Source: Xiphydria camelus
Taxonomy: Eukaryota > Arthropoda > Insecta > Hymenoptera > Xiphydriidae
Assembly (NCBI GenBank): GCA_963678675.1
Contig: OY783192.1
Location: forward strand, 4,722,001-4,786,000
Direction of reading: 5' to 3'
Length of the DNA stretch: 64,000 nt
Positions within the stretch are counted from its first letter, which is position 1; each line of letters starts with the position of its first letter. The translations under genes and the position numbers were made by a program. Shown here piece after piece: positions 12,779-23,791 of this stretch. The notes beneath the pieces are model-generated. The model was not told the DNA's origin and did not search any database. It saw only the letters and a list, made by a program, of their open reading frames with translations.

Positions 12779-13799
12779 TCTGCTAATATAATATATACAA
12801 CTATTTCAGTTCACTCTCTCCATTGCAAATTTTTAGTTCAACATTACTGCCGATACGAGAGTTTCTCTCGCGTCGTTCGATGCGAGACCCGCGATTTCAC
12901 GAGTTATAATTTTATACACGATGATTACAGCCCGGGGTAAATAACATTGCGGGGAGGAGTTGTTGCAACTAGGTCAGGCAGAAGGTGCGAGACGCCGGCG
13001 CGTCGAGGGATGCAGGGACCGTGGTGCAGAGCCCGAATAAGAGAAACGGAAATCGCAAAATCACGTTGGATATCGTGCAGAATTGGTTCGGTGGCCAGAA
13101 GAGAGGAAGGAGAGAGAAAGAGAAAGAGAACGAGGTCGGAAAAGTCTTGGAAGAGTCTGGAAAAAGAGCATAGCCACTACCGTCAACGATGTCCGAGCGT
13201 TTCGAGTGGCATTCTGCTACCCTTAACCCATAGGGGTAAATTCACGTCACGCGCCGCCTTCTCTATATCTATAGGCAATTCCATGCCTCGGATAACCTGT
13301 TTGCCGCTTTTTTCCCAATAAAAATCCACGAGTAAATCAAGGATTTTACTCCTGCCACTCCCCTCCGGACTCTTCCATTCCTTCTCCCCTCGCCTCTCAT
13401 CTTCCACCCCTACTTCTTCCTCATCTTCCTCTTCGATGGTTTAGCAATATCGTGGCTTAGCAACGCGATGAATCGACGAGACATCGAAACGTATCTCGAG
13501 AGGGCCTCATGAAATATAAAGGAAACCCGGTGCTTTTCGTATAAGAAAAGTCGCGTTCGTTTTTTCATTTTTACAGTTCCCGAGAGGTACGCGCGCGCTC
13601 CTTTCTCGAGAACATTCGTACGAGACATCGGGGTGGGATTTCAGTCGTGCGGGATCAGGGAAAGAAGACCGAACATTGATTTCGAATTGACTATGCAAAT
13701 TGAAGGAGCTCGATGCAGACTACGATAAAGTGTGGGACGTCGATTTACGCGAGTCGATGACGAGCTTTCTGGTTTTCTTTGTATTACCTCGATGTAACC
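12779..13799. other. No gene supported; GA-rich patches and a doubtful acidic frame
   Basis: On the minus strand, 13183-13440 is open for about 86 codons. It begins with an acidic Glu-rich run and becomes more varied towards the TGA. There is no start codon near the beginning and no clear acceptor, and the plus strand is open in the frame sharing its third positions. GA-rich composition may explain it. Confidence 0.25.
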
Positions 13800-14013
13800 T
13801 ACACGAAAAAAAAACTAGCAATTTTTACTACTTCATCCAGTGATGTCGAGACTCGAGCTCATTTTCAATAATTTGTACAGAGGAAACTGTACTATAATAT
13901 GTACTGCTGACTGCAGTAAATAAAAATGTCTTATCTGTACAGACTCTTGAGAACGAGCTCAAGTGTTAGTGCTACTGGATGAAGCAGTAAAAATTGCTAT
14001 TTTTTTCCGTGTA
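13800..14013. mobile_element. Short TIR element D, 214 bp
   Basis: The arms run from TACACGAAAAAAAAACTAGC and its partner GCTATTTTTTTCCGTGTA inward through a matched CTTCATCCAGT/ACTGGATGAAG block, giving a TIR of about 45 bp. A second inner pairing, GAGCTC/GAGCTC, and GTACAG near the centre extend the fold-back. No coding capacity. Confidence 0.7.
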
Positions 14014-14524
14014 GGAGGATTAGAACATTATTATCTCATTCGGCCGAAGTGAGGGAGAACGATGGGTACTGACGCGGTTATCGCGTGTGGAGTCGAAACT
14101 GATTATTCGTTACGAAGTCGCAAAGTTATTGTTCCGCAACGTCTCGAGTAGGAGAGTATAGCTGGAGAAAAACTACCATCTCAATCCCCTTCCATCCACT
14201 CGCGAGGGCTTTCAATTAAGATGATCGAGTGCTTATACTCTCAGCAACTCGCTCTCGCTATATGTGTACTGAGATATAATATATAGAGCCAATATGAGAA
14301 GTTTTGTCTCACGTATGTGGTACATTAATATAATAACATTTTTATAGGTACGTCCATGAACAAGGCTCTTTTGGGTGTAAATGAAAAAATGCTTCTTTTT
14401 AAATATAATACAAGCTACAGCATCCTTGAATAGATATATAGAAAGAATTTGCTTGGTAATTACATTGAAAAATTGTCGATAATGCCATGCAATGAGCATA
14501 GGTACTCATGTCCTTATGTACTAA
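14014..14524. other. No gene seen
   Basis: AT-rich unique sequence. The 88-codon minus frame at 14233-14499 is Ile/Tyr/Lys-rich as expected of AT-rich DNA and has no exon borders. Confidence 0.4.
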
Positions 14525-14758
14525 GAATTATTTTCGCATCTCGTCGAAATACTTATATCACAGATCGAGTACTGCATAAATATTAGTAGAGACACTGTGT
14601 GCTTAATATTCAGTAAGAGAGAGAAGGGAAAGATGAGGAGGGAATTATTTTCGCATCTCGTCGAAATACTTATATCACAGATTGAATACTACATAAATAT
14701 TAGTAGAGACATTGTGTGCTTAATATCCAGTAAGAGAGAGAGAGAGAGAGAAGGAAAA
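14525..14758. repeat. Two-copy tandem duplication, 117-bp unit
   Basis: GAATTATTTTCGCATCTCGT starts at 14525 and again at 14642. The two units differ at only a handful of positions, so the duplication is young. Each unit ends in a GA-rich tract (agagagag), and the second tract is longer, which suggests slippage at the GA run. Confidence 0.85.
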
Positions 14759-15520
14759 GAGGAGGAGGGAAGATAATCTCGATTGAGAGAAGTCGTGAGC
14801 AATTCTCCTTTTCGATGCCTTTCGCGATCGACGCTCCGGGGCACGATTGATGTACACAGCCACCGTAATAAAGTATATAAGACGACGTAAAGTAAAGAAA
14901 TAAATAAAAATAAATATTCCAGATAGTAGCAATTATTTTTAAAACTTCAAAAACTTAGTATTCTCCATGCAAAATTGAATTTCGTATCTCGCTATCTCCG
15001 CAAAATTTTAAGAAATCGCTTGCAGTAGCCGCTGTTGTGAGACACTCTGCACTGCATATAGGTACATAGGTGGACCGTCGATAAAAGGGTGGGTACTTGA
15101 CGGAAGAGACCGTCTGAAAGGCCGGGATTTGACGGGCATTCGCCCACCCTGAACTCCGTGGAATTACTGAGTGCACGCGTGTGTACGACGTGGAGGACAC
15201 TTCGCGTTTTCCGAATTACCCCTCGTCATGGCGTAGCAGAAAGGAACGTAGATATAGATACGTCTCTTTTTCTATACACTCGATATGGGAATCATGAAAA
15301 ATCATTGACTTTGAAGATTTCGAATCCGAAAAATTCAAATCGGAACATGTGTGTACGATCCAGTTGAACGGTACCTATTGACCCACCCAGATAATAAAAG
15401 TAAGGGCATAATGTTAACACTTTGCTTTACAGAATCATAGCATAACGCTAGGCATTTACGTCCGTTTCGGCTAGGATTTAATGCTAAAAAATAAATAATT
15501 ATCCCTCTTCAGCATTATAT
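14759..15520. other. No gene seen
   Basis: Mixed-composition unique sequence. Overlapping frames of 69-81 codons on both strands have no supporting signals. The TTAACACTTTG near 15411 resembles a piggyBac-type end, but no partner is present. Confidence 0.4.
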
Positions 15521-15926
15521 CGCCATACAAAATAGTATGTTATTCCCTTCGCCTGGCAAAAATTAATACAATATAGTACATTTTAAAATAAATTGTTATT
15601 TTTAGCAGTACAGCCAACGATTACATGGAGAAATTTAAGAAATAGGAATTGAAAAATAAGAGAAACGGTACTTTACTTTCCTCTAGGTATATACATGGTA
15701 GCCGTATTGCAAAAAATGCTAATTTATTTTATAACATGCTATATTGTACCAATTTTTGCCATACGAGGGGAATTAAATGCTATTTTGTATGGCAACATTT
15801 TGCAAAAACTCGAATTGTCACTTCAGTGCCGCACAGTCGATCACATAAAACGCCAGAATCTGGGTACTCAGTGCCAGAATGTGGACATTCAGCGCTCTTC
15901 ATTCCACATTCATTTTTATCCGTGTA
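15521..15926. mobile_element. Family F element, copy 2, truncated at its left end
   Basis: It matches the middle and right arm of copy 3: GCCATACAAAATAGTATG, then ATGGCAACATTTTGC, the GTCGATCACATAAA block, CCAGAATCTGGGTACTCAGT and the end ATTTTTATCCGTGTA. The outer left arm (about 130 bp) is missing. Confidence 0.7.
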
Positions 15927-16511
15927 GGTACGAGTATTTGGAGCGGCGAGCTCTTACGCATTGGAAGTCCGTGTGTGGATGTGTACACGTGAGATTGAAG
16001 CGTCGCCGAGGTACTACCGTATGTACATATGTACGTACGATCCGATCTCCAGTGAGTTTCCAAATTCGGGGAGAAGTAGGGAATTCGGAGGCAACCTAGA
16101 TTTCCTTTTTTTTTGACCAAATCGAATCCTCGATACAGAAGAACCGGAACGGCGTTCGCCCGTTGCCACGGCGTCCAGGCGCCATTCGCTCCAACGTAGT
16201 ATGACTCTCCTCGCTACTCTATTTACTGCAGCGCCGGCCGACTGAGAAATAAAATCGCGATAAAACCGCAATAAAGCCTTGAAAGCGTGAGGTCTCGGGG
16301 ATGGAGTCTCGTCGAGGTTTGAACTGTATACGTAGAAGCGCTGTGCACACACCCAGCGCTGCACATGTGAAACGACGCGTTAACGATGCGGGGAACCCCA
16401 TTGAAACAGAGAAATTTTGAGTAGTACCAGTCGCTTGAAACTTAATTTAAAAAACTGAAGATCCTCGATTTCGCTGAACGGAAGATCGTATATCTTCAGT
16501 GGAGTAAATAC
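15927..16511. other. No gene seen
   Basis: Moderately CpG-rich sequence. The 116-codon minus frame at 16014-16364 is Arg/Ser-rich and lacks exon-like borders. Confidence 0.4.
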
Positions 16512-16955
16512 CTTCGTAAAGAAAAAGTATGGCTAAAGTATGGCGGAAGTCTTGGAAAAGTTGAACCGAAAAAGTATGGCTACGGACCGTCAGATTTTTA
16601 GTCAGGTATTCTTTTTATATCGGCTATAAAGAAATTTAGTCAATTTTTACGTGTACCTTTTTGATTCAATTCTGTTATATCGGTTCTTCCTCATAAAACT
16701 ATAATGACATTTTCGGTACTAGAATACAATTGATTAGTAATAATTTGAGAGTTTAATAAAATAATAAATTGAAATAATATCAACTGACAAGAACAGACAT
16801 TGATTACAGCATGACCTCATGCAAACAACAGAACTCTAATTAAAGAGCGCATCGTTTATCGGCTGAAAATCTAGGATACGATTCGTAGCTATACTTTTTT
16901 GATTCAAATTTTCCCAGACTTCCGCCATACTCAAACCATTTTTTTTTTACGCGGG
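16512..16955. mobile_element. Family A element, copy 3, ~444 bp, inverted relative to copies 1 and 2
   Basis: It starts CTTCGTAAAGAAAAAGTATG and ends TTTTTTTTTTACGCGGG. The interior, read in reverse complement, matches copy 2 (for example the GAATTGAATCAAAAAGGTAC block and GGTTATGCTGTAATCGATG). No open frame of note. Confidence 0.8.
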
Positions 16956-17668
16956 TATCCACACAACGTAGCATTCTTTCCTCGACTTATCCAATTCTCC
17001 TTGCTCGAGTTATCCCTCGATCCACTTATGAAAAATTAGCGCGAAAAACTCGCGCACGGCGCGTAAGGATTTTCGAAGCGAAGCGTGAACTCCCTTTGCG
17101 ACGTCACGTGCGCTCTTATCGCGCAGGACAGATGATAAATCGTTTTGCTGAAAAAGCCGAGCGCGTGCGAGACTTGCCTGATTCGCTTTCGGCACGTAAC
17201 GCCCCCAGGTGGTTGCCGGCACCGTCTATAGACTTTTTGCGAAATTGCAGCTTTCGTTTTCTCAGCGAGCTTCGCCTAAGTTACAACGCGAACGAGCGAG
17301 CGAAGCAATGAGGGATCTCGCGTGGATGCGCGAAGCTCGTTCGTCGAACTCGAGCAGATATCAGAGGAGCAATATTTCCCCGGGTCCTCTTCACCGTGAG
17401 CACTCGGGCTCTCATCCACGAAGCGTTAGCTTACGTTCAATTACTCCGAGCGAGAGTTAAACTCTTAAACGCGCTTTGAAACACGATCGAAGTGATAAAC
17501 CTTCGCGAGGTTTAGGACACTTGGATAAGAATTTCCCGCTTGGTAACGACGAGATATTTTTACGATCTTCCTTATTCGAGGTACTCGTATAAGACGGGTT
17601 TTTTTTTCGAAAGCATTAAACGCTTGATAGAATCCAATTTTACGAGGGAATATTACAGAAATTTAAAC
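16956..17668. other. No gene supported
   Basis: CpG-rich sequence with overlapping 70-83-codon frames on both strands (17010-17460). None has splice-site support. Confidence 0.4.
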
Positions 17669-17813
17669 AGATTGATGACGCTATTCTGTACCAAACTAAA
17701 TAAGCTCTATAAGATGCTACATTCAATAAAGTTACACAGTTTTCTTATGTGGCTTTATAGAATATAGTACTTTATAGAGCTTAGAGTTTTATAAAGAATA
17801 ACGCCATTAATCG
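17669..17813. repeat. 145-nt long imperfect hairpin (fold-back or precursor-like)
   Basis: The two halves are reverse complements over about 68 nt, with a loop around 17739-17747 (GTTTTCTTA). Matching blocks include TAAGCTCTATAA and TTTATAGAGCTTA, AATAAAGTTACACA and TGTGGCTTTAT, and at the base GCTATTCT with AGAATAAC. Most mismatches are transitions. It abuts element K at 17818. It could be a small fold-back element or an RNA hairpin. Confidence 0.7.
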
Positions 17814-17817
17814 CACC

Positions 17818-18059
17818 TACACTCAGATAAATAATTGCTCGTGCCAAAAAAATGTTTTCTTCGATAAAAAACATAATATAATTTCAGGATGAAGCTATGG
17901 TTTTCTTCGCGCAAGAAAATACTAGTATTTGATAGGCTCGGATAATTATTTATTTTTGTACAGAAAGAATTTCTTATTCTTAAAAATTTGTAAAATAATA
18001 TATGTTCTTCATTCAAGAAACATTTTTTTTTGACAGTAGCAATTATTTCTCTCAGTGTA
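17818..18059. mobile_element. TIR element K, 242 bp
   Basis: The left end TACACTCAGATAAATAATTG and the right end CAATTATTTCTCTCAGTGTA face each other over about 25 bp. The ends are in the TACACTGAGAAAAA group. The 69-codon minus frame inside is AT-rich noise. Confidence 0.7.
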
Positions 18060-20837
18060 CGCCAAGATTAGAAAAAATCGACATTTTTGTGTCGCTATTT
18101 ATAAATTTGCATGAAATATAAATCGTACCGAATATTTCTTCAATTTATCACCCTATACTATTATCTCTATCTTTCTCTAAATCTACCATTGGCAGTGCAA
18201 CGCATGATTGAGCTGATTGAGGGAATTAGAGGAGGGGGATGGAAGGATACGGAAGACCACCGGTAATTCAATATCCCTGTACCTAATTGATATACCCGGT
18301 CATCCAATTCCGAATTGGAAGGAAATGAACATTTTCGATCGATCGATACACCAGGATACCCTAGGTTCCTATATAGGTAGTATCTTGATTCGAGCAATGC
18401 ATTCGGTAAAAACAATAACTAGGGCAGCAGTAAACATCCCGTAGTTTTCGCGTATCTACGTGAAACTACCAACGCGATAACGACGATACGAAACTGTTTG
18501 GTCCCGATTTTGCAATACCCACATCCCACCGCTGAACCTCTTACGTTGCCACCATTTCATGACCCGTTTACGTAGATGCGGATAATCTGGATTTAAATAA
18601 ATGGAAATCATGAGACGACGAGAAAGATAGAGAGAACCAGCGCGCGCGTCTATCGCTCGAAATCTTCGGCTTTCCCCTCGTAAATAGTCGAGTGATAGAC
18701 GTTTCTCCTACACTCCATTCTCGTAGAGCAACCTTTCACGTGTAGCAATGATCGACGATCGAGATATTACCCACGTCGGGGATGCGAAAACCCATAAATG
18801 TTTAACGTTGCGTGAATTATAAATCTAGCGCGCCTTCTTTGACATACAAAACATCGCCCGAAGGAGGATGAAGGGATTGAATAGAAGGGAGGACAGGAGA
18901 GAGGGTGAGGACGGAAGAGGTGAAAGTGAGGTATCAAAGTCTTTCATTTCCTCGAAAGCGACGCGTATCAACAGCTTCTGGCAAGATTGAAAAGTGAAAT
19001 ATGATTTGATGCTTCTGGCGTAATCTATTATTTACCTCGCGTTGATATTTCTACATGGATATGCATAATCCTTCGAAATGCGCGTGATGAGTTGCACCCG
19101 CGACTTTCCGTCGCAAGCTGCGTTACGCGATTGTCGTTGACGTCACGCATGGCTGCTCTTTCGATCGAAAACCGTCTCTCGCTTCGAAATCGCGCAGGTC
19201 ACCCCTCGGACTGCGTCTACGAAACGAACGATCGAGAAAGCCGAATCGTGATCGAGCTTTACGAAAATGCAACTCTACCGATCGCGGCGGGATTCGAAAT
19301 AAGTTTCCCCTATTTTTCGCCGAGCGTCGAAGAGAATCGGAAACGAAGAGCGTAAATTGGAGCAGCAGCAGCAGCAGCGATGGAAGGCGGGCAATATCTG
19401 GATCGAGGGGTGGTGGTAGTAACAGCGGTGATGGCGCGGCGGTGGTGGTAGTGAATGGTGGTGGTGGTGGTAGAGCCGCTTCGTTCGGTCGTCCCATTCC
19501 ATCCCAGTCATTACCGATTCAATGTCTTCAATTTCACCTTCACAAAGGCCTCAGACTCCATCGGGTTTAAACGTATTAAGCGCTTCAAAATCGTTCGAGC
19601 CCACCTTAGCCCGAGGTGCCCGATGAACATCGATCGCTCGAAAGGTGGTCGAATGTTGCTCGTTTATCTTTTATTCGCAAGAGACATTCTGCTCATCAGG
19701 TGCTAGGTACCTACTTTCACTTTTATTTACCATCGTCTCACGAAGGTCGTCCCGATGACTGTATTATTCTTGTTCGCGCCGTACATACGAATACTGTTAT
19801 ACTTCAGTGAGCATGTATGGCAGTACACGTGTCAAGCAGATGTGCTACATAAAGTTCCGATTCACAAAACAAATATGCATGTGTACAATCATATGAGCTT
19901 ACTAAAGTATTTCGTACGCACGAAGCGAACAGGTCCGGTAAGGTAAGTGTGCCAATTCCTAACCACTTACATATTTCGTCGGCTGAATGTAAGACATAGG
20001 TAACTCAAAATTCGGTAGGATTCGTATGCAATATACCACGTGACTCGCTGGGGTAAATTGGTGTAATTCAATAGTGGATCAGCAACTAAAGCTTCTTTCT
20101 CGATAAACTATTAAATCTTTATTAGAATTATTAAATCTGTGAAAAAATATTTCTTCACATCGATGGATTGTATTCCCTTCGCAAATAAATAATTCATTTA
20201 CGCAAACTGATCCTAATTTATAAATAATATGTATACTTTTCGGTAGACACATCCTAAATGACAGTTCGAAAAATTTCGCCATTCTTATCGATAGTGCGAG
20301 ACTCGTGACTTTATAGCAAAGCACCCTGTTGCCCCCGTGGCCTCTGCATATGTTAACGAACACCCGTTGACGTGGGCGCGACGGTCCGATAAGAATTTAT
20401 GGAGTCGATATAACGGAGCGTTCGGGACCGCACAAACGGAGCAAAAGGAATCGAAACTCGCGAGAGACCGGGGAAAGTCTGGGGGTGAAATGTGTCTGCG
20501 CTTAGTTTATGGCGAGGTGGAGGGAAAAGCAGAGGAATAAGGCGGAGGGGGCAGCCTCGCTCACGCCCGCGTAACTCACCGCTGTCTCGCTACGAAAGTA
20601 GTTTAATGGTTGGATTTTTAATATTACCCACCGAATCGGGAATATTACCGGAAGACAGGCGAGCGAGGGGAAGTGCGAGTTTTCAGTCGCCGCTTTTAGT
20701 TCCTTTTTAGCAAATTTGTTCGGTCGGACGAATGCAATATCGCGATATAAATAGAAATACGGTTATACGTAGAAATGGACCTATATAAATTGCACGTGTC
20801 TTCAGGTACTTCATATTCGTTGCACAAATCAACGTGC
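18060..20837. other. No gene seen; triplet-repeat patch
   Basis: Mostly unique sequence. 19361-19475 is a cryptic trinucleotide patch: (AGC)6 at 19361-19378, followed by GGT/GGC-rich triplets. Minus-strand frames through it read as runs of His, Pro or Cys depending on frame, with no supported exon. 20400-20700 is GC-rich and featureless. Confidence 0.45.
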
Positions 20838-20978
20838 CTGAAAAGAAATCACATAACCCGGCGCTGTATTTCAAAAACATATATCTCAAATATAGCAATT
20901 GAAAAATAGGTACGTTTTTTTTACTCACGTCGAAATAAATGTTTTCTAACTCTAGCGCCAAGTTACGTGATTTCTTTT
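20838..20978. repeat. Fold-back, ~141 bp, plus adjacent small hairpin
   Basis: AAAAGAAATCACATAAC followed by GGCGCT at the left faces AGCGCC and GTTACGTGATTTCTTTT at the right. Directly after it, 20975-21018 forms a second stem (TACATCGATAT with ATATCGATGTA, extended by tttag/ctaaa). Confidence 0.6.
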
Positions 20979-21432
20979 AGAGTACATCGATATAAAACAT
21001 ATATCGATGTATCCTAAAAATAGTAAAAGATATATCGAATTTCTACGGGAGACTGCTTCTGTATAGAATCGATTATATCGTATATATGTCGCAGACAAAT
21101 AGTGACTTTTTAGGCAGATAGTATCTGCCTAGGCAAATACTAACTGCCTGGGCAAATAGCTTTTCTTTATAATTAATTCCTACATGACTAGGCAGATACT
21201 ATTTGCCTAGTCAAACAGTATCTGCCTAAATGTTCTTTAGGCATATAGCATATAGAGATTAGTTATTTATATAACCAGTTAGGAAATGCCTCATTTTGCG
21301 TAACGAGTGAGATTATTGCAATATCTATCACACGAGTTACACAGAATGCATTTCCTAACGTGCTGCATACAAGATTTTTTCAAATTATTCCTAAAACATG
21401 CGAGCGGTTGGTTAGGCAAATGGTCATTTCAG

Positions 21433-21804
21433 GCAAATAACTTTTGTGGCTCCGCTCGCTTCGCTCGCTCCGCCGATTCAAGCCTAACCTAATCTAACCT
21501 AATCTTATCAAATCTAATTTATTAATATTTTAGTGCGTTAGACTGGGTTAGGTTAGGTTAGGGTCGGCGAAGCGAGCGAAGCCACAAGAGATATTTTCCT
21601 AGGCAAAGCTATTTGCCTGCAAATAACTTTTGTGGCTCCGCTCGCTTCGCTCGCTCCGCCGATTCAAGCCTAACCTAACCTAACCTAATCTTACCAAATC
21701 TAATTTATTTATATTTTAATGCATTGGACTGGGTTAAGTTAGATTAGAGTCGGAGGAGCGAGCGAAGCCACAAGAGCTATTTTCCTAGGCAAAGCTATTT
21801 GTCT
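21433..21804. repeat. Two direct copies of a 186-bp block with inverted TTAGG runs
   Basis: The unit starts GCAAATAACTTTTGTGGCTC at 21433 and 21619. Each unit holds GCTCCGCTCGCTTCGCTCGC, a CCTAACCTAA run, an AT-rich centre, then a GGTTAGGTTAGG-type run and GCGAGCGAAGCCACAAGAG, so each is itself an inverted repeat. The second copy has four CCTAA units in a row (about 21668-21687). Confidence 0.8.
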
Positions 21805-21957
21805 GAAACGACCATTTGCCTACGACATAAAAGCTTGATTAGGGAATTAGAAATTTCCCGCACTGGATAACATAAACAAACATCCATCTACAATTATCAA
21901 ACCCACACCTAATAAATTACTGAAATACTGAAGTTTATCTGAGGAGCAACTACTTAT

Positions 21958-22322
21958 GGCCCGCTGCACACGTCCGTCTTTTAACCGTGCGGTACCGCTG
22001 CGGTGCCGAAATTGCGGTTGGTGATATCACTCCCGGTGCACACGTCGTTACGGTGCCGCTGCGTTGCCGCAGCAATTCAATGCACTCTATAGACGGGAAA
22101 GTACTGAGAAGCCAGAGGTGCGTGTGCGGTATCGTTGCGGTGTCGTGGGGAACTGCGGCGAAAGACTGCCGCAAGAGGAACGCACGGCGCCGCAACGTCA
22201 CCGGAGGTGTGTGTGCAGAGAGAGAGAGAGAGAGCGCTACAATCTATCTATGGTATCACCGACCGCAATTCCGGCGCCGCAGCGGTACCGCACGGTTAAA
22301 AGACGGACGTGTGCAACGGGCC
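21958..22322. mobile_element. GC-rich TIR element, 365 bp, nested in G
   Basis: The arms match for about 50 bp: GGCCCGCTGCACACGTCCGT at the left and CGGACGTGTGCAACGGGCC at the right. TAT borders both sides, a possible 3-bp duplication. The interior is rich in GGTGCCGCTGCG-like motifs and has a short GA run. Its composition differs sharply from the AT-rich host element. Confidence 0.75.
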
Positions 22323-22527
22323 TATGATATGTACATAACCACAAATTATTGAACTGAAATAGACTAGATACTATTTGCCTAACAACGGTTCCGGCAGATA
22401 CTATTTGCCTAGGCAAATGGTGTTTAATCAGAAATAAACATAATAAAGCTATTTGCCCAGGCAGTTAGTATTTGTCTAGGCAGATACTATCTGCCTAAAA
22501 AGTTGCTATTTGCCTGCGACATATATA

Positions 22528-23228
22528 CAACTTTTCCACCTGTACACCCTAGATACCAATATATGATTTAAGCACGGGAAACAATTGATTTATTCTTCCA
22601 TTTCCGAAAAACCGAGATATATATAGAGGGACGAACCGTTCCCTTTCATCCTACTTTCCCCTACTCGTCTCTCCACGGAAATCGAAGATTCTATATATAC
22701 AAGATCCGCTTCCTCCGCGCCAGTACATTTAAAGTACCAAAGCCGTTAGACATTGATTTTCTTTCCGAGCAGCGAGTATACCGTTGAGCCCTTACATTTC
22801 CAATTTCGCCGACAGTAACCGCCTTCGTCGGGGGGGAATAAGAGGGCTCTCGACTAGTGCGACGATCGGGGAGAGAGAGGGGAAGGAGGAAACATTCCAC
22901 AATCCCTCTTTTGACGCTAATTCACAATTCATTTCCAAGACGTCTGCCTATATAGACGCCCATACATATATGTATACAATTTGTAAGCGAAGTTGAATCG
23001 GATACTTATCAAAAATTCAAGAGAATTCAACGTCTCTCGCTCGAAACTACGTTGGCAACGCGGGGATAAACTGTGAAACCGCGTGACGTCTATATATATT
23101 TATGTATAGCGGAAGTAATATTCTCTCTCCGAATAATCGACAGAGCTGAAACTCGGTGTGTTATATATGTACATTCTCATCTATGAAAGGGTTTGGCGTG
23201 GCAACTAGATACAAACTCAATACTACCG
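22528..23228. other. No gene seen
   Basis: Mixed sequence with a GA-rich patch near 22870. Overlapping frames of about 70 codons have no supporting features. Confidence 0.45.
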
Positions 23229-23770
23229 TACACGGAGGAAAATGGATTTGGAATGAAGAGCACTGAGTACTCACATTCTGGCACTGAGTATCCAGATTTT
23301 GGCGTTATGTGATCGACTGTGTGGCACTGGAGTGACAACTCGAATTTTTGCAAAATATTGCCATACAAAATAATATTTCATTCCCCTCGTATGGCAAAAA
23401 TTAGTACAATATCGCAATTTTAAAATACTTTGGTATCTTTGATATTACAGCCAATGAACATATGGAGAAAAATAAGAAATAAGAAAAACAGTATATTACT
23501 TTCCCTACATGTACGTTAGCTGTATTGCAAAAATGTCAAATTATTCAAAAATATGCTATACTACACCAATCTTTGCCATACAAGGGGAATAAAATGCTAT
23601 TTTGTATGGCAATATTTTGCAAAGATTCGAGTTGTCATTCCAGTACCACACAATCGATTACATAATGTCAGAATCTGGGTACTTAGTACCAGAATCTGGG
23701 TAGGTACTCAGAGTGCCAGAATCTGGGGACTCAGTGCCCTTCATTTCAACTCCATTTTTCTCCGTATGTA
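23229..23770. mobile_element. Family F element, copy 3, 542 bp, complete
   Basis: The ends are TACACGGAGGAAAATGG and CCATTTTTCTCCGTATGTA. The TIR is about 190 bp and includes GAGTACTCACATTCTGGCAC, the GATCGACTGTGTGGCACTGG block and TTGCAAAATATTGCCATACA. The right arm repeats CCAGAATCTGGG three times. It is the best full-length reference for the family in the window. Confidence 0.8.
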
Positions 23771-23791
23771 GTTAATCTATTTATATCTATA

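Larger units (their letters stand above)
21081..22527. mobile_element. Composite TIR element G, ~1.45 kb, with nested insertions
   Basis: The outer arms match for about 95 bp, from TATATATGTCGCAGACAAAT at the left to its complement ending CTGCGACATATATA. The arms are built of small palindromes, such as GGCAGATAGTATCTGCC and GGCAAATACTAACTGCC, that recur inside. The interior holds a duplicated TTAGG-bearing block (21433-21804) and a GC-rich TIR element (21958-22322). No transposase frame was seen. Confidence 0.75.

Noticed and set aside
13183..13440. Acidic minus frame ending in TGA
   Set aside because: GA-rich strand composition inflates Glu content; no start, no acceptor, and the antisense frame is equally open.
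19275..19511. Minus frame with His, Pro and Cys runs as a homopolymer-rich protein exon
   Set aside because: All frames through the trinucleotide repeat give runs; no exon borders or start support one of them.
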